Shown: positions 33,408 through 42,932 of the stretch, one piece after another
Position numbering within the stretch: position 1 is the first letter of the stretch
How the letters are laid out: each line of letters begins with the position of its first letter
The notes under the pieces: model-generated
Seen by the model: only the letters and a program-made list of their open reading frames with translations
Database searches by the model: none
What the model was told of the DNA's origin: nothing
Assembly: GCF_000269605.1 (NCBI RefSeq)
Contig: NZ_AKCI01000001.1
Location: 1,302,001 to 1,366,000, forward strand
Origin: Scardovia wiggsiae F0424
GTDB taxonomy: Bacteria; Actinomycetota; Actinomycetes; Actinomycetales; Bifidobacteriaceae
DNA length: 64,000 nucleotides
Direction: 5' to 3'
Translations under genes and position numbers: made by a program

Positions 33408-35159
33408 TCACTGTTGCTGTGCAGTGTTTTCATCGGCACTGTCATCACTGATAGTCCTGACGGCTTCCTTTTCCACAGGAAGGGCTGCGGTAAAACGCCT
33501 GAAGAACTTTTTAAAACCTTCAACGTCGTCAGGGCAGGGCTGCTCTGTGGATGGCCGGGCATCAGCGAATACTTCCGTATCAAGGAAATCCGCAAGATCC
33601 TGCGTTTCCCCGGCTCCCGCGCAGCGCAGCAGATATGCTGCAAGGACTGCCATGCCCCAGGCACCGCCTTCAGAAGCAGTGGGCATTACTGTGACAGGAA
33701 CGTTGAATGCTGCGGCAAGTATGCGCTGCGCGACTACAGGGGTGGTGAATATACCGCCATGGCCAACCAGGGTATCTATAGCCACATGCTCATCTTTCAC
33801 CATAATATCCATGCCGATTTTCACCGGACTGAATGCAGAGAACAGCTGCGCCCGCATAAAATTCCCCAAAGTCATGCGGCTGTGCGGGCCGCGGGCAAAT
33901 ACCGGCCGCCCTTCTTCCAGGCCGGCGAGAAACTCCCCGGAATAGAAACAGTAGTTGATAAGCCCGCCCGCATCAGCATCCGCACTTATGCCGGACGGAA
34001 ACTGCGGACTGGAACGATCAGAAGGGCTGTCAGTAAGCGCCGCAGTGAACAGTGTGGAATACACAGTATCCATATCCATTGCCATACCTGCAGCCTGTGC
34101 AAACTGGCTGAAAATACCCACCCATGCGTTGAGGTCTGAAGTGAAATTATTGGCGTGCGACATCCCCGCAGGATCCCCTGAAGGGGTAGCGACGATATCG
34201 ATTTCAGGATGGAGCCGTTCAAGCCTGTGTTCCAGGACGACTGTAGCAAATATCGATGTCCCTGCTGATACATTGCCTGTACAGGGACGTACTGAATTTG
34301 TCGCTACCATGCCGGTCCCCGCGTCGCCTTCCGGAGGCGCCATCGGGATGCCCGGTCGAAGCCTGCCGCTGGGATCAAGAAGCTGCGCACCTTCTGCAGT
34401 CAGTGTCCCTGCATCCTCCCCTGCTGCAAGCGGCTGAGGCAGGATACCCCGGATGTCCCAGGGCTGCTGTGATACTTCCGGAAGACTTCTGAACCGGCTA
34501 AGGAAGCCCTCTTCCCATGTATGTGTCTGAGAGTCTATGGGGAACATGCCCGATGCATCGCCGACCCCCAGGACTTTACGCCCGGTAAGTTTCCAGTGGA
34601 CATATCCTGCAAGCGTAGTGAAATACGCCAGCTCAGGGACATGCTCTTCCTTGTTGAGTATCGCCTGGTACAGATGCGCGATAGACCAGCGTTCGGGGAT
34701 ATTGAACCGGAACAGATCCGACAGCTTTTCGTGCGCTTCGCGGGTACTGGTATTGCGCCATGTGCGGAACGGTACGAGAAGTTTGCCATCTTTGTTAAAA
34801 GCCAGGTATCCGTGCATCATTGCAGAAAAACCGAGCGACCCGACAGCAGTAAGCTCTGCCTCGTATTTCCCTTTAAAATCATCAGCCAGGCTGGCATATG
34901 CATCCTGAAGGCCGGACCAGATATCATCCAGTGAATACGTCCACAGCCCGTTTTCCAGACGGTTTTCCCAGCCATGCTCCCCTGAAGCAAGAGTCTCATA
35001 CCTGTTATTAATCAGGACAGCTTTGATCCGCGTGGAGCCGAACTCGATCCCCAGTGAAGTCCTGCCTTCGGCAATATCCTCGGCAGCACGCCCCGTATTC
35101 GGCAACATATGTGTTTCAGCTGCCATTCCCGCTGCCGTATCAGCTACTGTGCCAGCCAT
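33408..35159 (-). CDS. araB: L-ribulokinase, FGGY family
   Basis: Phosphorylates L-ribulose in the second step of arabinose catabolism. It has 583 residues, with the N-terminal ATPase-fold signature SLGIEFGSTRIKAVLINN (about 35-52), GVGDASGMFPID in the sugar-binding region and a C-terminal FGGY-like stretch LVGHGGIFTTPVVAQRILA (about 455-475). The first 30 residues (Ala/Thr-rich) are an extension. The assignment to ribulokinase rather than xylulokinase rests on its place before araD and araA. It is the first gene of the operon, with an operator-like palindrome about 160 bases upstream. Confidence 0.9.
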   Translation of the reverse strand: MAGTVADTAAGMAAETHMLPNTGRAAEDIAEGRTSLGIEFGSTRIKAVLINNRYETLASGEHGWENRLENGLWTYSLDDIWSGLQDAYASLADDFKGKYEAELTAVGSLGFSAMMHGYLAFNKDGKLLVPFRTWRNTSTREAHEKLSDLFRFNIPERWSIAHLYQAILNKEEHVPELAYFTTLAGYVHWKLTGRKVLGVGDASGMFPIDSQTHTWEEGFLSRFRSLPEVSQQPWDIRGILPQPLAAGEDAGTLTAEGAQLLDPSGRLRPGIPMAPPEGDAGTGMVATNSVRPCTGNVSAGTSIFATVVLEHRLERLHPEIDIVATPSGDPAGMSHANNFTSDLNAWVGIFSQFAQAAGMAMDMDTVYSTLFTAALTDSPSDRSSPQFPSGISADADAGGLINYCFYSGEFLAGLEEGRPVFARGPHSRMTLGNFMRAQLFSAFSPVKIGMDIMVKDEHVAIDTLVGHGGIFTTPVVAQRILAAAFNVPVTVMPTASEGGAWGMAVLAAYLLRCAGAGETQDLADFLDTEVFADARPSTEQPCPDDVEGFKKFFRRFTAALPVEKEAVRTISDDSADENTAQQQ

Positions 35160-35319
35160 GCGGCACCACCTTTCGCGTATCCGGCCCGCAGCACTGTAAA
35201 TGCGGACCCGTCCAGTAGTCCAGTACCCCTTAGTACTGTTTTTGGAACCGTCTCACCGTTCCCGTCTGTGGAAACATTACGGATGGATTCTGTTTCTGCT
35301 TTTCTTTTCCGTATTTATA

Positions 35320-35333
35320 TGTGAGCGCTCACA
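35320..35333. promoter_or_regulatory. LacI-type operator upstream of araB
   Basis: TGTGAGCGCTCACA is a perfect 14-bp palindrome with the CG centre typical of LacI-family operators. It stands in the 245-base spacer between the LacI gene's stop and araB and is the likely control site of araBDA, with the adjacent regulator the obvious candidate. Confidence 0.65.
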
Positions 35334-35404
35334 CATCAAGTATAGCACTAAAGAGATTCTATACACGCGCCGTGTTGTCTATTCCACTATCTTTACAGGT
35401 ACTT

Positions 35405-36685
35405 TTACAGGCTTTCCCGTCGGATAAACTGTGCAGGGACCTGGATAACACCGTGCCGCTGAGGCAATACAGCAGCATCCCTGTTCCCTGTGAGGCCTTT
35501 CTTCCAGCCCTTTATCCCATTCCCTGCTTCTGCGCCACTGGATACATCCCCTGCAGTTTCTTCCGGACCTTCTGCGCTTCCGGGATCCTCAACAGCATTA
35601 AGGAGTATCTCCATAGCCGTTGATCCGAGCATCCCAAAATCCGGTTTTACTGTGCTCAACGGCGGGCATGTACTGTCTGACCCGGGCATATCATCATATC
35701 CGGCGATTTTTACCAGCCTCCGGCCCGTATCCCTGTTATCTATATCCAGGCCCGGGTATTCGCCTAAAGCGCGTAAAGCACCAAAGGCAAGCAGGTCATT
35801 GGCACAGACAACTGCGATATTACGGCCTTCACGGAACTTGCCGCTTTCAGGCCCTTTGTCCCCGAAAGTCTCTCCCAGTATGGCCTCTACTGCCGAATAC
35901 CCTGCCTGGGCATCCCATGAGTCCGCGTCAATAACAGTGCTCTCCATCCCGAGTTCCGTACACGCTGCTTCCCATGCTGCACGCCGGGTATACGCATCGC
36001 GCCACTGCAGGGGCCCTGCAAGATAATAGGCTGCATTATTCCTAGCTCCGGCGGCTGCGGAACCCGAATCCTTAGCCCCCTGATGCCTGAAACAGTCAGA
36101 ATATACTGTTTCTGCAATACAGCCCACTGCATCCCATTGGTCAATACTCACAGCATACACGGTACTGTTTGCCTCAAGATACCCTTCAATATCCTCATCC
36201 CCATCCGATCCGGTAATGATCACACAGGGGACATCAAACCGCACCTGCTTAACGGCATGGAGCATGGCATCAGTCGGAGCAACGATCACATATGCCTCGG
36301 CACCAAGCTGGGAGAAACCTTGCATAATAGAGGAAAATTCAGTATCTGACAGCCCCCGTTCGTCAACATTGGCCAGGGAAATAAAATATCCGCGGGCACG
36401 GGCCGTCTGTTCCAGTGCTGATATCGTAGATAATGGCCCGAAATAATTGATGCCGCCTGCTATGACTGCGATCATCCGCGAATGCCGTGTTGCAAGTGCA
36501 CGGGCAGACTGGGAAGGCTGATAATGCAAGTGCCTGATGGCATCTTCAACTTTCATCCGCGTCTGTTCAGCTACATATCCGGAATTATTGATCACACGGG
36601 AGACTGTCTGCCGGGAAACACCGGATGCATATGCCACATCATCAATCGACGCACGCCTGCTGCCTGACGGATTATCACGTTCCAT
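35405..36685 (-). CDS. LacI-family regulator next to the arabinose operon
   Basis: About 426 residues, longer than the usual 330-360. The helix-turn-helix is ASIDDVAYASGVSRQTVSRVI (14-34), with hinge YQPSQSARALATRHSRM. The effector-binding domain contains a Gly/Ala/Ser-rich insert (around HQGAKDSGSAAAGARN) and a C-terminal tail of about 60 residues rich in Glu and Gly. It lies directly upstream of araB in the same direction and probably controls that operon by sensing arabinose or a pathway intermediate; the effector is inferred. The ATG at 36685 has AAAGGCGGG upstream. Confidence 0.88.
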   Translation of the reverse strand: MERDNPSGSRRASIDDVAYASGVSRQTVSRVINNSGYVAEQTRMKVEDAIRHLHYQPSQSARALATRHSRMIAVIAGGINYFGPLSTISALEQTARARGYFISLANVDERGLSDTEFSSIMQGFSQLGAEAYVIVAPTDAMLHAVKQVRFDVPCVIITGSDGDEDIEGYLEANSTVYAVSIDQWDAVGCIAETVYSDCFRHQGAKDSGSAAAGARNNAAYYLAGPLQWRDAYTRRAAWEAACTELGMESTVIDADSWDAQAGYSAVEAILGETFGDKGPESGKFREGRNIAVVCANDLLAFGALRALGEYPGLDIDNRDTGRRLVKIAGYDDMPGSDSTCPPLSTVKPDFGMLGSTAMEILLNAVEDPGSAEGPEETAGDVSSGAEAGNGIKGWKKGLTGNRDAAVLPQRHGVIQVPAQFIRRESL

Positions 36686-36745
36686 AGGACCCGCCTTTAC
36701 CTGCTGTTTCCAGCCTGGCATAACCGGGTACCCGGACCTGGTCTG

Positions 36746-37345
36746 TTAATCATCACCAAGCGTTACGTGGATCCCGCCTACAAGGCGGCTGGAAACATTG
36801 TACAGAAGTGCCCCAATTGCTGCCATCACGCAAATAATAACGATTTCGAATACCGACAGGATCGTTATTGCACCAATGACCCTTGGAAGGCTGAGGATAT
36901 CTGTCAGATTGAATGAAGAGCTGATCCTGGTACCAAGCTCGTTGACAACATCAAACAGGCCTACCGCATCTACAATAAACCAGATAAGGGTTACGGCAAC
37001 AAGCTGGATTATGGCTCCGGCAATAGAAAGCATGAACGCCATTTTGGTGACAGACCATGGATCCACCCGGGTTATTGACAGGTTCATCCGGCGGGCGCGG
37101 GGCACACCTGAGCCTGTACCGGCTGAGGAAGAGCTTCCGGCACGGCTGGTATCCCCCGGCTGCTGGGAAGTTCTCGCATGACCTCCGGAATTTGCTGCCG
37201 GACGGACAGCAGACCTTGCCGCAACCTCCTGGGCATCACGTGTAGTGTACTGTGTTTCGGCATTAGGATCCGCCATCTGCTGGGCAGATGCGTCCTGCCG
37301 GGCGTCGTACCGTGGATCCTGCGGCTGCGGAGTTTCTGCCGTCAT
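36746..37345 (-). CDS. DUF3566 membrane protein
   Basis: A 199-residue protein with a polar, disordered N-terminal part (1-85) and the DUF3566 domain (about 90-197): NLSITRVDPWSVTKMAFMLS, then two membrane spans (about 108-130 and 155-180) and the ending VGGIHVTLGDD. This family sits after gyrA in many actinobacteria; its function is not established. GGAGGG precedes the ATG, and it starts nine bases after gyrA, so it is the last gene of the dnaN-recF-gyrB-gyrA block. Confidence 0.9.
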   Translation of the reverse strand: MTAETPQPQDPRYDARQDASAQQMADPNAETQYTTRDAQEVAARSAVRPAANSGGHARTSQQPGDTSRAGSSSSAGTGSGVPRARRMNLSITRVDPWSVTKMAFMLSIAGAIIQLVAVTLIWFIVDAVGLFDVVNELGTRISSSFNLTDILSLPRVIGAITILSVFEIVIICVMAAIGALLYNVSSRLVGGIHVTLGDD

Positions 37346-37354
37346 AATACCCTC

Positions 37355-40099
37355 CTACTCAGCTGAGCTTGTGCCCGCTGCGCTATCGGTTGTTATTCCT
37401 TGTTCAACTGTACTCCTGGTGCTGCCATCCCGGTCCGCAGCGTCAGAGTTATTTACTGAATCTTCAGTATTCTGTCCGTCACCAGTTTCATCATCTTTTT
37501 CAGCATTCCGGGCGATAGACAGGATCTCATCATCCTTACCGGTTTTCGCTAGGGTCACACCCTGTGTATTCCTGCCGGTACGTTTGATCTCCGAAACATC
37601 CGAACGGATGACCTTGCCTGATTTCATAATGGCCATCACCTGGTCATCTTCATGGACTACCATAGCGCCGACAAGAGATCCCCGGTCCTCCACAAGATTG
37701 ATGGCTTTAACTCCATAACCGTTGCGCCCCTGCAGACGGTATTCGCTTAACGCAGTACGCTTGGCAAAACCCTCATTGGTAACTACAAGAAGGTCTGAAT
37801 CCGAATCAGCCGGGATAACGTCCATGCTCAGCAGGAGGTCATTGCCGGGCTCTCCGCGGAATTTCATCGCCTGGACACCTGCAGTCTGGCGTCCCATAGG
37901 GCGCAGGGTCTGGTCATCTGCCTGGAACTTAACGCTCATGCCTTTCCGCGAAACAACAATGATTTCATCATCACTGTTGCATAGTGCGGCACCGATAAGT
38001 TCATCAACGACCGCTACCTTCTTGCCGTCGGCATCAGTCCTGTAAGCACCTTCGATCTCGCGCAGACGTACGGCGATCAGGCCTCCCTGGCGGGCAGAAT
38101 CATATTCTGAGAGATGGGTCTTCTTGACTCTGCCGCTGCGGGTTGCAAGGACCAGATACTGTGCTGCGGAATAATCCCTGATAGAGAGGACCTGCTGTAT
38201 TTTCTCATCAGGCCCCAGCTGCAGGAGGTTAGCAACGTGCTGGCCTTTGGAATCGCGGGAACCTTCCGGGACCTCATAGCCCTTGATACGGTATACCCTG
38301 CCCTGGTTGGTAAAGAACAGCAGCCAGTTATGGGTACTGGTAAGGAAGAAATGGTCCACAACATCATCTTCACGCAGCCGGGTCCCTTTGATCCCTTTGC
38401 CGCCCCGATGCTGAGCCCGGTATTCATCAGCTTTTGTACGTTTGATATAGCCGGAATGCGTTACTGTTACAACAACATTCTCCTCAGCTATAAGATCCTC
38501 AACATTGACTTCGCCGGAGAACGGGAGTATCTGTGTGCGGCGCTCATCACCGTATTTGTCAACGATTTCATCCATTTCATCGCCGACAATGGCGCGCTGG
38601 CGCTCCGGGCTGGCAAGGATATCATTATAGTCAGCGATCCGGCGCATCAGCTCATCGTGCTCATCAATGATCTTCTGCCTTTCCAGTGCAGCCAGCCTGC
38701 GCAGCTGCATGGCAAGGATGGCGTCCGCCTGTACCTGGTCAACATCAAGCAGCCGCATCAGGCCCGCACGGGCCTCATCTACATCCGGCGACCTGCGGAT
38801 AAGCGCTATGACTTCCTCGATCATATCCAGCGCTTTCAGATACCCCTGGAGGATATGGTCGCGCTCTTCCGCCTCACGCTTCAGATACCGGGTGCGCCGT
38901 TCCACAACATCAAGCTGATGCGATACCCAGTGACGGATGAATGCGTCAAGGCTGAGCGTACGCGGCACGCCGTCCACCAGGGCAAGCATATTGGCGCCGA
39001 ATGTCTGCTGCAGCTGGGTGTGCTTATAAAGATTGTTGAGCACTACCTTCGGGACAGCATCACGTTTAAGGACGAGGACCAGACGCTGGCCTGTACGCCC
39101 GGAAGTCTCGTCGCGCATATCAGCGATACCCTGGATCTTCCCGTCACGTACTGCTTCCCGTATTGAAGATGCCAGCCGGTCAGGGTTCACCTGGTAAGGG
39201 AGTTCAGTCACCACCAGACACAGGCGGCCGTTGATCTCTTCAGTATTGACTACGGCACGCATAGTGATCAGGCCGCGCCCGGTACGGTACGCCTGCTCAA
39301 TGCCTCTGTGGCCGAGGATCGTTGCTCCTGTTGGGAAGTCAGGCCCCTTAATAATGGCGATCAGATTGTTGAGGAGCTCTTCACGGCTGGCATCCGGATG
39401 GTCCAGCGCCCAGTGGACCCCCTGCGCGACTTCACGCATATTGTGAGGAGGGATATTCGTCGCCATGCCTACAGCAATACCTGCCGAACCGTTCACCAGA
39501 AGGTTGGGGAACCGGCTTGGCAGCACTGTAGGTTCCTGGGTCTTGCCGTCGTAGTTGGGGACAAAATCGACGGTATCTTTATCAATATCACGTACAAGCT
39601 CCATAGCCAGCGGTGCCATGCGGCACTCTGTATATCGCATGGCAGCTGCAGGATCATCTCCAGGAGACCCAAAATTGCCCTGGCCGTCCACAAGCAGATA
39701 CCGCATCGACCACGGCTGTGCCATACGTACCAGCGTGTCATAGATAGCAGCGTCGCCGTGGGGATGGTATTTACCCATCACATCACCGACAACACGGGAG
39801 CATTTGTTATAACCGCGGTCCGGCCGGTATCCCCCGTCGTACATCGCATAGATCACACGGCGGTGCACAGGCTTCATGCCGTCGCGGACATCAGGCAGTG
39901 CGCGCTCAACGATCACTGAAAGGGCATATGCAAGGTATGATTCCCGCATTTCCTGCTGCAGGTCCATTGCCCTGATACGGGTGCCTTTCAGCAGTCCGAA
40001 ATCTTCGTCGCCTGCCTGAGGGCTTACAGGTTCAAGCGAATTATCCGCACCGTCTGCCGGTTCTTCGCTGCTGAGATCTACTTCATTATCGTCTGCCAC
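37355..40099 (-). CDS. gyrA: DNA gyrase subunit A
   Basis: The DNA-cleaving subunit of gyrase, 914 residues from a GTG start with AAGGAAG upstream. An acidic N-terminal extension of about 35 residues precedes the core. The catalytic Tyr is Tyr156 in [12 protein letters not shown]. The quinolone-resistance region is [11 protein letters not shown], with Ala117 at the place of E. coli Ser83 and Asp121 at that of Asp87. The C-terminal beta-pinwheel (about 540-860) has the blades marked by [25 protein letters not shown] and [13 protein letters not shown], and the GyrA-box QRGGKGI. An acidic tail follows. Confidence 0.98.
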   Translation of the reverse strand: MADDNEVDLSSEEPADGADNSLEPVSPQAGDEDFGLLKGTRIRAMDLQQEMRESYLAYALSVIVERALPDVRDGMKPVHRRVIYAMYDGGYRPDRGYNKCSRVVGDVMGKYHPHGDAAIYDTLVRMAQPWSMRYLLVDGQGNFGSPGDDPAAAMRYTECRMAPLAMELVRDIDKDTVDFVPNYDGKTQEPTVLPSRFPNLLVNGSAGIAVGMATNIPPHNMREVAQGVHWALDHPDASREELLNNLIAIIKGPDFPTGATILGHRGIEQAYRTGRGLITMRAVVNTEEINGRLCLVVTELPYQVNPDRLASSIREAVRDGKIQGIADMRDETSGRTGQRLVLVLKRDAVPKVVLNNLYKHTQLQQTFGANMLALVDGVPRTLSLDAFIRHWVSHQLDVVERRTRYLKREAEERDHILQGYLKALDMIEEVIALIRRSPDVDEARAGLMRLLDVDQVQADAILAMQLRRLAALERQKIIDEHDELMRRIADYNDILASPERQRAIVGDEMDEIVDKYGDERRTQILPFSGEVNVEDLIAEENVVVTVTHSGYIKRTKADEYRAQHRGGKGIKGTRLREDDVVDHFFLTSTHNWLLFFTNQGRVYRIKGYEVPEGSRDSKGQHVANLLQLGPDEKIQQVLSIRDYSAAQYLVLATRSGRVKKTHLSEYDSARQGGLIAVRLREIEGAYRTDADGKKVAVVDELIGAALCNSDDEIIVVSRKGMSVKFQADDQTLRPMGRQTAGVQAMKFRGEPGNDLLLSMDVIPADSDSDLLVVTNEGFAKRTALSEYRLQGRNGYGVKAINLVEDRGSLVGAMVVHEDDQVMAIMKSGKVIRSDVSEIKRTGRNTQGVTLAKTGKDDEILSIARNAEKDDETGDGQNTEDSVNNSDAADRDGSTRSTVEQGITTDSAAGTSSAE

Positions 40100-40157
40100 G
40101 GTTCTTCCTTACCTTTGATGTTCCTGTTCCTGTCGATATCTGCACTATAGGGATTGG

Positions 40158-42233
40158 CTATGCATCTATGAAGCGCGCATCACGGGCATTACGCTGGATG
40201 AACAGACGGCGCGGCTCCACATCCTCACCCATCAGCATGGAGAATGTCTCATCCGCCTGTGCAGCATCCTCAATATGTATCTGCTTCAAAATGCGGTGCT
40301 CAGGGTCCATTGTGGTTTCCCATAATTCCTGGTATGTCATTTCACCCAGGCCCTTATACCGCTGGATACCTTCGCCTTTAGGAAGCTGCCTGCCGGAAGC
40401 CCGCCCTTCCTCCAGCATACGGTCACGCTCAGCGTCGGTATAGACGAAATCGTGCGCGCCTTTCGTCCATTTCAGCCTGTACAGCGGAGGCATTGCAACA
40501 TATACATAGCCTTCAGTGATCATAGGCCGCATATAGCGGAAGAATAATGTCAGGTTCAATGTTGCAATGTGGGCGCCGTCAACATCAGCATCAGCCATAA
40601 TGATGATCTTATGGTAGCGTACCCTGCTCACGTCGAAATCTTCCCCATATCCTCCGCCAACTGCGGTAATAAGGGATTCAATGGTGTCTGACTTCATCAT
40701 ACGGTCAAGCGAAGCACGTTCTGTATTGAGGATTTTCCCGCGTAAAGGAAGAATAGCCTGGGTTATCGGGTTGCGCCCCTGGATTGCGGAACCGCCTGCC
40801 GAATCACCCTCTACAATGAACAGCTCGCATTCTGCAGGGTCTGAAGACTGGCAGTCTTTCAGCTTGTCAGGCATCCCGGCTGATTCAAAGATCGACTTGC
40901 GCCTTGTTGATTCACGCGCTTTTTTGGCTGCCAGGCGTGCCCGGGCGGCTTCCATGCCTTTCTGGATGATCGACTTCGCTTCGCTCGGATGGGCATCGAA
41001 CCAGTCGGCCATCCGTTCTGTCATAACGCGCTGGACGAAGGTTTTAGCGATCGCATTGCCGAGCTTGGTTTTCGTCTGCCCTTCGAACTGCGGGACTGTC
41101 AGCTTAACGGAAATCACCGCCACAAGCCCTTCACGCACATCATCACCGGAGAGGTTTTCATCTTTATCTTTAAGGATGCCTTTTTCACGGGCATACCGGT
41201 TAACAAGGCCGGTAAGCGCGGCGCGGAAGCCTTCTTCATGGGTCCCGCCTTCAGTTGTTGAGATCGTATTGGCAAAAGTGTGGACAGATTCAGAATACCC
41301 TGAAGTCCACTGCATGGCGATCTCAGCAGAAATACCCTGCTGCGTATCTTCTGCATCAATATCAATGATATCTTCTTCGATCACAGCGGATTTTTTGGCT
41401 TTGACCAGATAATCGACATAATCCTTAATGCCGTTGACGTACTGGTACGTAACCGTACGATGCCCATTTCCAGAAGGATTATTATCCTCTGAGGCAACTT
41501 CATCTACAGCTTCATCTACTGTGCGCAGATCAGTCAGGGATATTTTCAGCCCTTTATTCAGGAAGGCCATCTGCTGGAAACGCGCGCGGAGGGTCTCGAA
41601 ATCATATTCTGTTGCATCAAATATCTGAGGGTCTGCCCAGAAAGTTACAGAAGTACCTGTGCTTTCGCCCTCATCCATAGCCCTGCCTTTTTTCAACGGG
41701 GCTGAGGGCCTCTGATCGATATACGTCTGGGTCCAGTGGAATCCCTGGCGGCGCACTTCAATATCCACTCTGGTAGAAAGCGCATTCACAACGGAAATAC
41801 CTACACCATGGAGGCCGCCGGACACAGCGTAGCCGCCGCCGCCAAATTTGCCTCCTGCATGCAGTTTGGTCATAACTGTTTCCACACCGGACCGGCCTTC
41901 TCCCGGAACTTCATCAACAGGGATTCCGCGGCCGTCATCTATTACCTGCACACCATTATCCGGCAAGATCGTCACTTCAATATGCGAAGCATACCCCGCA
42001 AGCGCTTCATCAACTGAATTGTCAACTATTTCATAAACCAGATGATGGAGCCCCCGCGGGCCTGTAGACCCTATATACATTCCCGGACGGATACGTACAG
42101 CTTCAAGCCCTTCAAGGACTCTGAGATCGCTCGCATCATAATGGTCCGGTTTTATATCGTCGTCAAGCTGCTCGCCGTTGCCCTCACGCTGAGTTTCCTT
42201 CTGTACCTGTCCATTTTCTTCACTGCCAGCCAA
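40158..42233 (-). CDS. gyrB: DNA gyrase subunit B
   Basis: The ATPase subunit of gyrase. The GHKL ATPase domain has [22 protein letters not shown] and [15 protein letters not shown]; the Toprim domain has [11 protein letters not shown] and [11 protein letters not shown]; and the C-terminus shows [10 protein letters not shown] place the start at a TTG at 42233 (691 residues) because a perfect AAGGAGG lies five bases before it, whereas the upstream GTG at 42269 has no ribosome-binding site. A possible -10 (TATATATT) lies near 42350, giving a leader of about 100 bases. It precedes gyrA by 58 bases. Confidence 0.97.
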   Translation of the reverse strand: MAGSEENGQVQKETQREGNGEQLDDDIKPDHYDASDLRVLEGLEAVRIRPGMYIGSTGPRGLHHLVYEIVDNSVDEALAGYASHIEVTILPDNGVQVIDDGRGIPVDEVPGEGRSGVETVMTKLHAGGKFGGGGYAVSGGLHGVGISVVNALSTRVDIEVRRQGFHWTQTYIDQRPSAPLKKGRAMDEGESTGTSVTFWADPQIFDATEYDFETLRARFQQMAFLNKGLKISLTDLRTVDEAVDEVASEDNNPSGNGHRTVTYQYVNGIKDYVDYLVKAKKSAVIEEDIIDIDAEDTQQGISAEIAMQWTSGYSESVHTFANTISTTEGGTHEEGFRAALTGLVNRYAREKGILKDKDENLSGDDVREGLVAVISVKLTVPQFEGQTKTKLGNAIAKTFVQRVMTERMADWFDAHPSEAKSIIQKGMEAARARLAAKKARESTRRKSIFESAGMPDKLKDCQSSDPAECELFIVEGDSAGGSAIQGRNPITQAILPLRGKILNTERASLDRMMKSDTIESLITAVGGGYGEDFDVSRVRYHKIIIMADADVDGAHIATLNLTLFFRYMRPMITEGYVYVAMPPLYRLKWTKGAHDFVYTDAERDRMLEEGRASGRQLPKGEGIQRYKGLGEMTYQELWETTMDPEHRILKQIHIEDAAQADETFSMLMGEDVEPRRLFIQRNARDARFIDA

Positions 42234-42283
42234 GCTGTCCTCCTTAAACCCCAATATCGCCTTTGCCACATAAGCAATTTCGG

Positions 42284-42302
42284 AGTACTTTCCGCAAGTA
42301 CT
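42284..42302. promoter_or_regulatory. Inverted repeat in the gyrB leader
   Basis: AGTACTT-TCCGC-AAGTACT has perfect seven-base arms and lies about 50 bases upstream of the proposed gyrB start. It could be a protein-binding site or a hairpin in the leader. No cognate factor is known to me. Confidence 0.4.
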
Positions 42303-42428
42303 TCACGCTAAAAAGCACAGAAACGGCTCTTAAACGCATTCACACACAATATATATAGGGTACCAAAAGAAGTAGACGTTATGCTGCTGAAAAGCCTTCA
42401 GCGGATTATTTTGATGACCGGAGTCGGA

Positions 42429-42932
42429 TCACAGGCCCCGCCGGTTTCCCCGATGCCTTCCTGCCGAAGATTGCGGACCAGTCACACGGATCTGGGTTAC
42501 AGGAAGCCCCTGAAGCCGCTGTGATATTACTTTTTTCAGCTGCGGCACCATATATGTCAGCTGGGTAGCCCACACAGGGGAATCTGCTGTAATAACCAGA
42601 AGCCCGTCCGAATACGATCCCACACTCGTGTGCTGCGCAATATGGTTTCCGACAACGCTTCCCCACTGCGTCTGCAGTTTGGCAAGCATAAGGTTCTTTT
42701 TCCATATACCGCTGCCCGAAGTAAACAGTTTTTCCAGAGCTGTATCAAGATCCTTGGGGTCGCGCCCTTTTTTGCCGAAGCTGTCCCTGGCCTTTTCATT
42801 CATCAGGGCATAATCACGTTTCTGGGTAAACAGTTTTCTATACCGGCCGAATATCTGCGCAGGAAGCTTTTTCTGCGGCAGCCCGAGCCGCTCTGCTACG
42901 GGTGTTACAGATTCCCGGTTATTTTCTGCCAT
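42429..42932 (-). CDS. DUF721 (DciA-like) protein
   Basis: A 167-residue protein of the DUF721 family, found between recF and gyrB in actinobacteria and related to DciA, which helps load the replicative helicase in bacteria lacking DnaC. Recognisable parts are the central LAKLQTQWGSVVGNHIAQHTSVGSY (a broken DUF721 core) and a C-terminal LLVITADSPVWATQL, with LQGLPVTQIRVTGP at the end. The start codon overlaps the recF stop by one base (TGATG), so the two are translationally coupled. A start 12 bases earlier (42944) is also open. The helicase-loading role is by family inference. Confidence 0.85.
   Translation of the reverse strand: MAENNRESVTPVAERLGLPQKKLPAQIFGRYRKLFTQKRDYALMNEKARDSFGKKGRDPKDLDTALEKLFTSGSGIWKKNLMLAKLQTQWGSVVGNHIAQHTSVGSYSDGLLVITADSPVWATQLTYMVPQLKKVISQRLQGLPVTQIRVTGPQSSAGRHRGNRRGL

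Noticed and set aside
36724-36735. CCGGGTACCCGG palindrome after the DUF3566 gene as a terminator
   Set aside because: It can form only a short stem without a loop of usable size and has no T-tract.
38114-39166. A 350-codon plus-strand frame antisense to gyrA
   Set aside because: The gyrA product is complete and conserved; the antisense product shows no domain.
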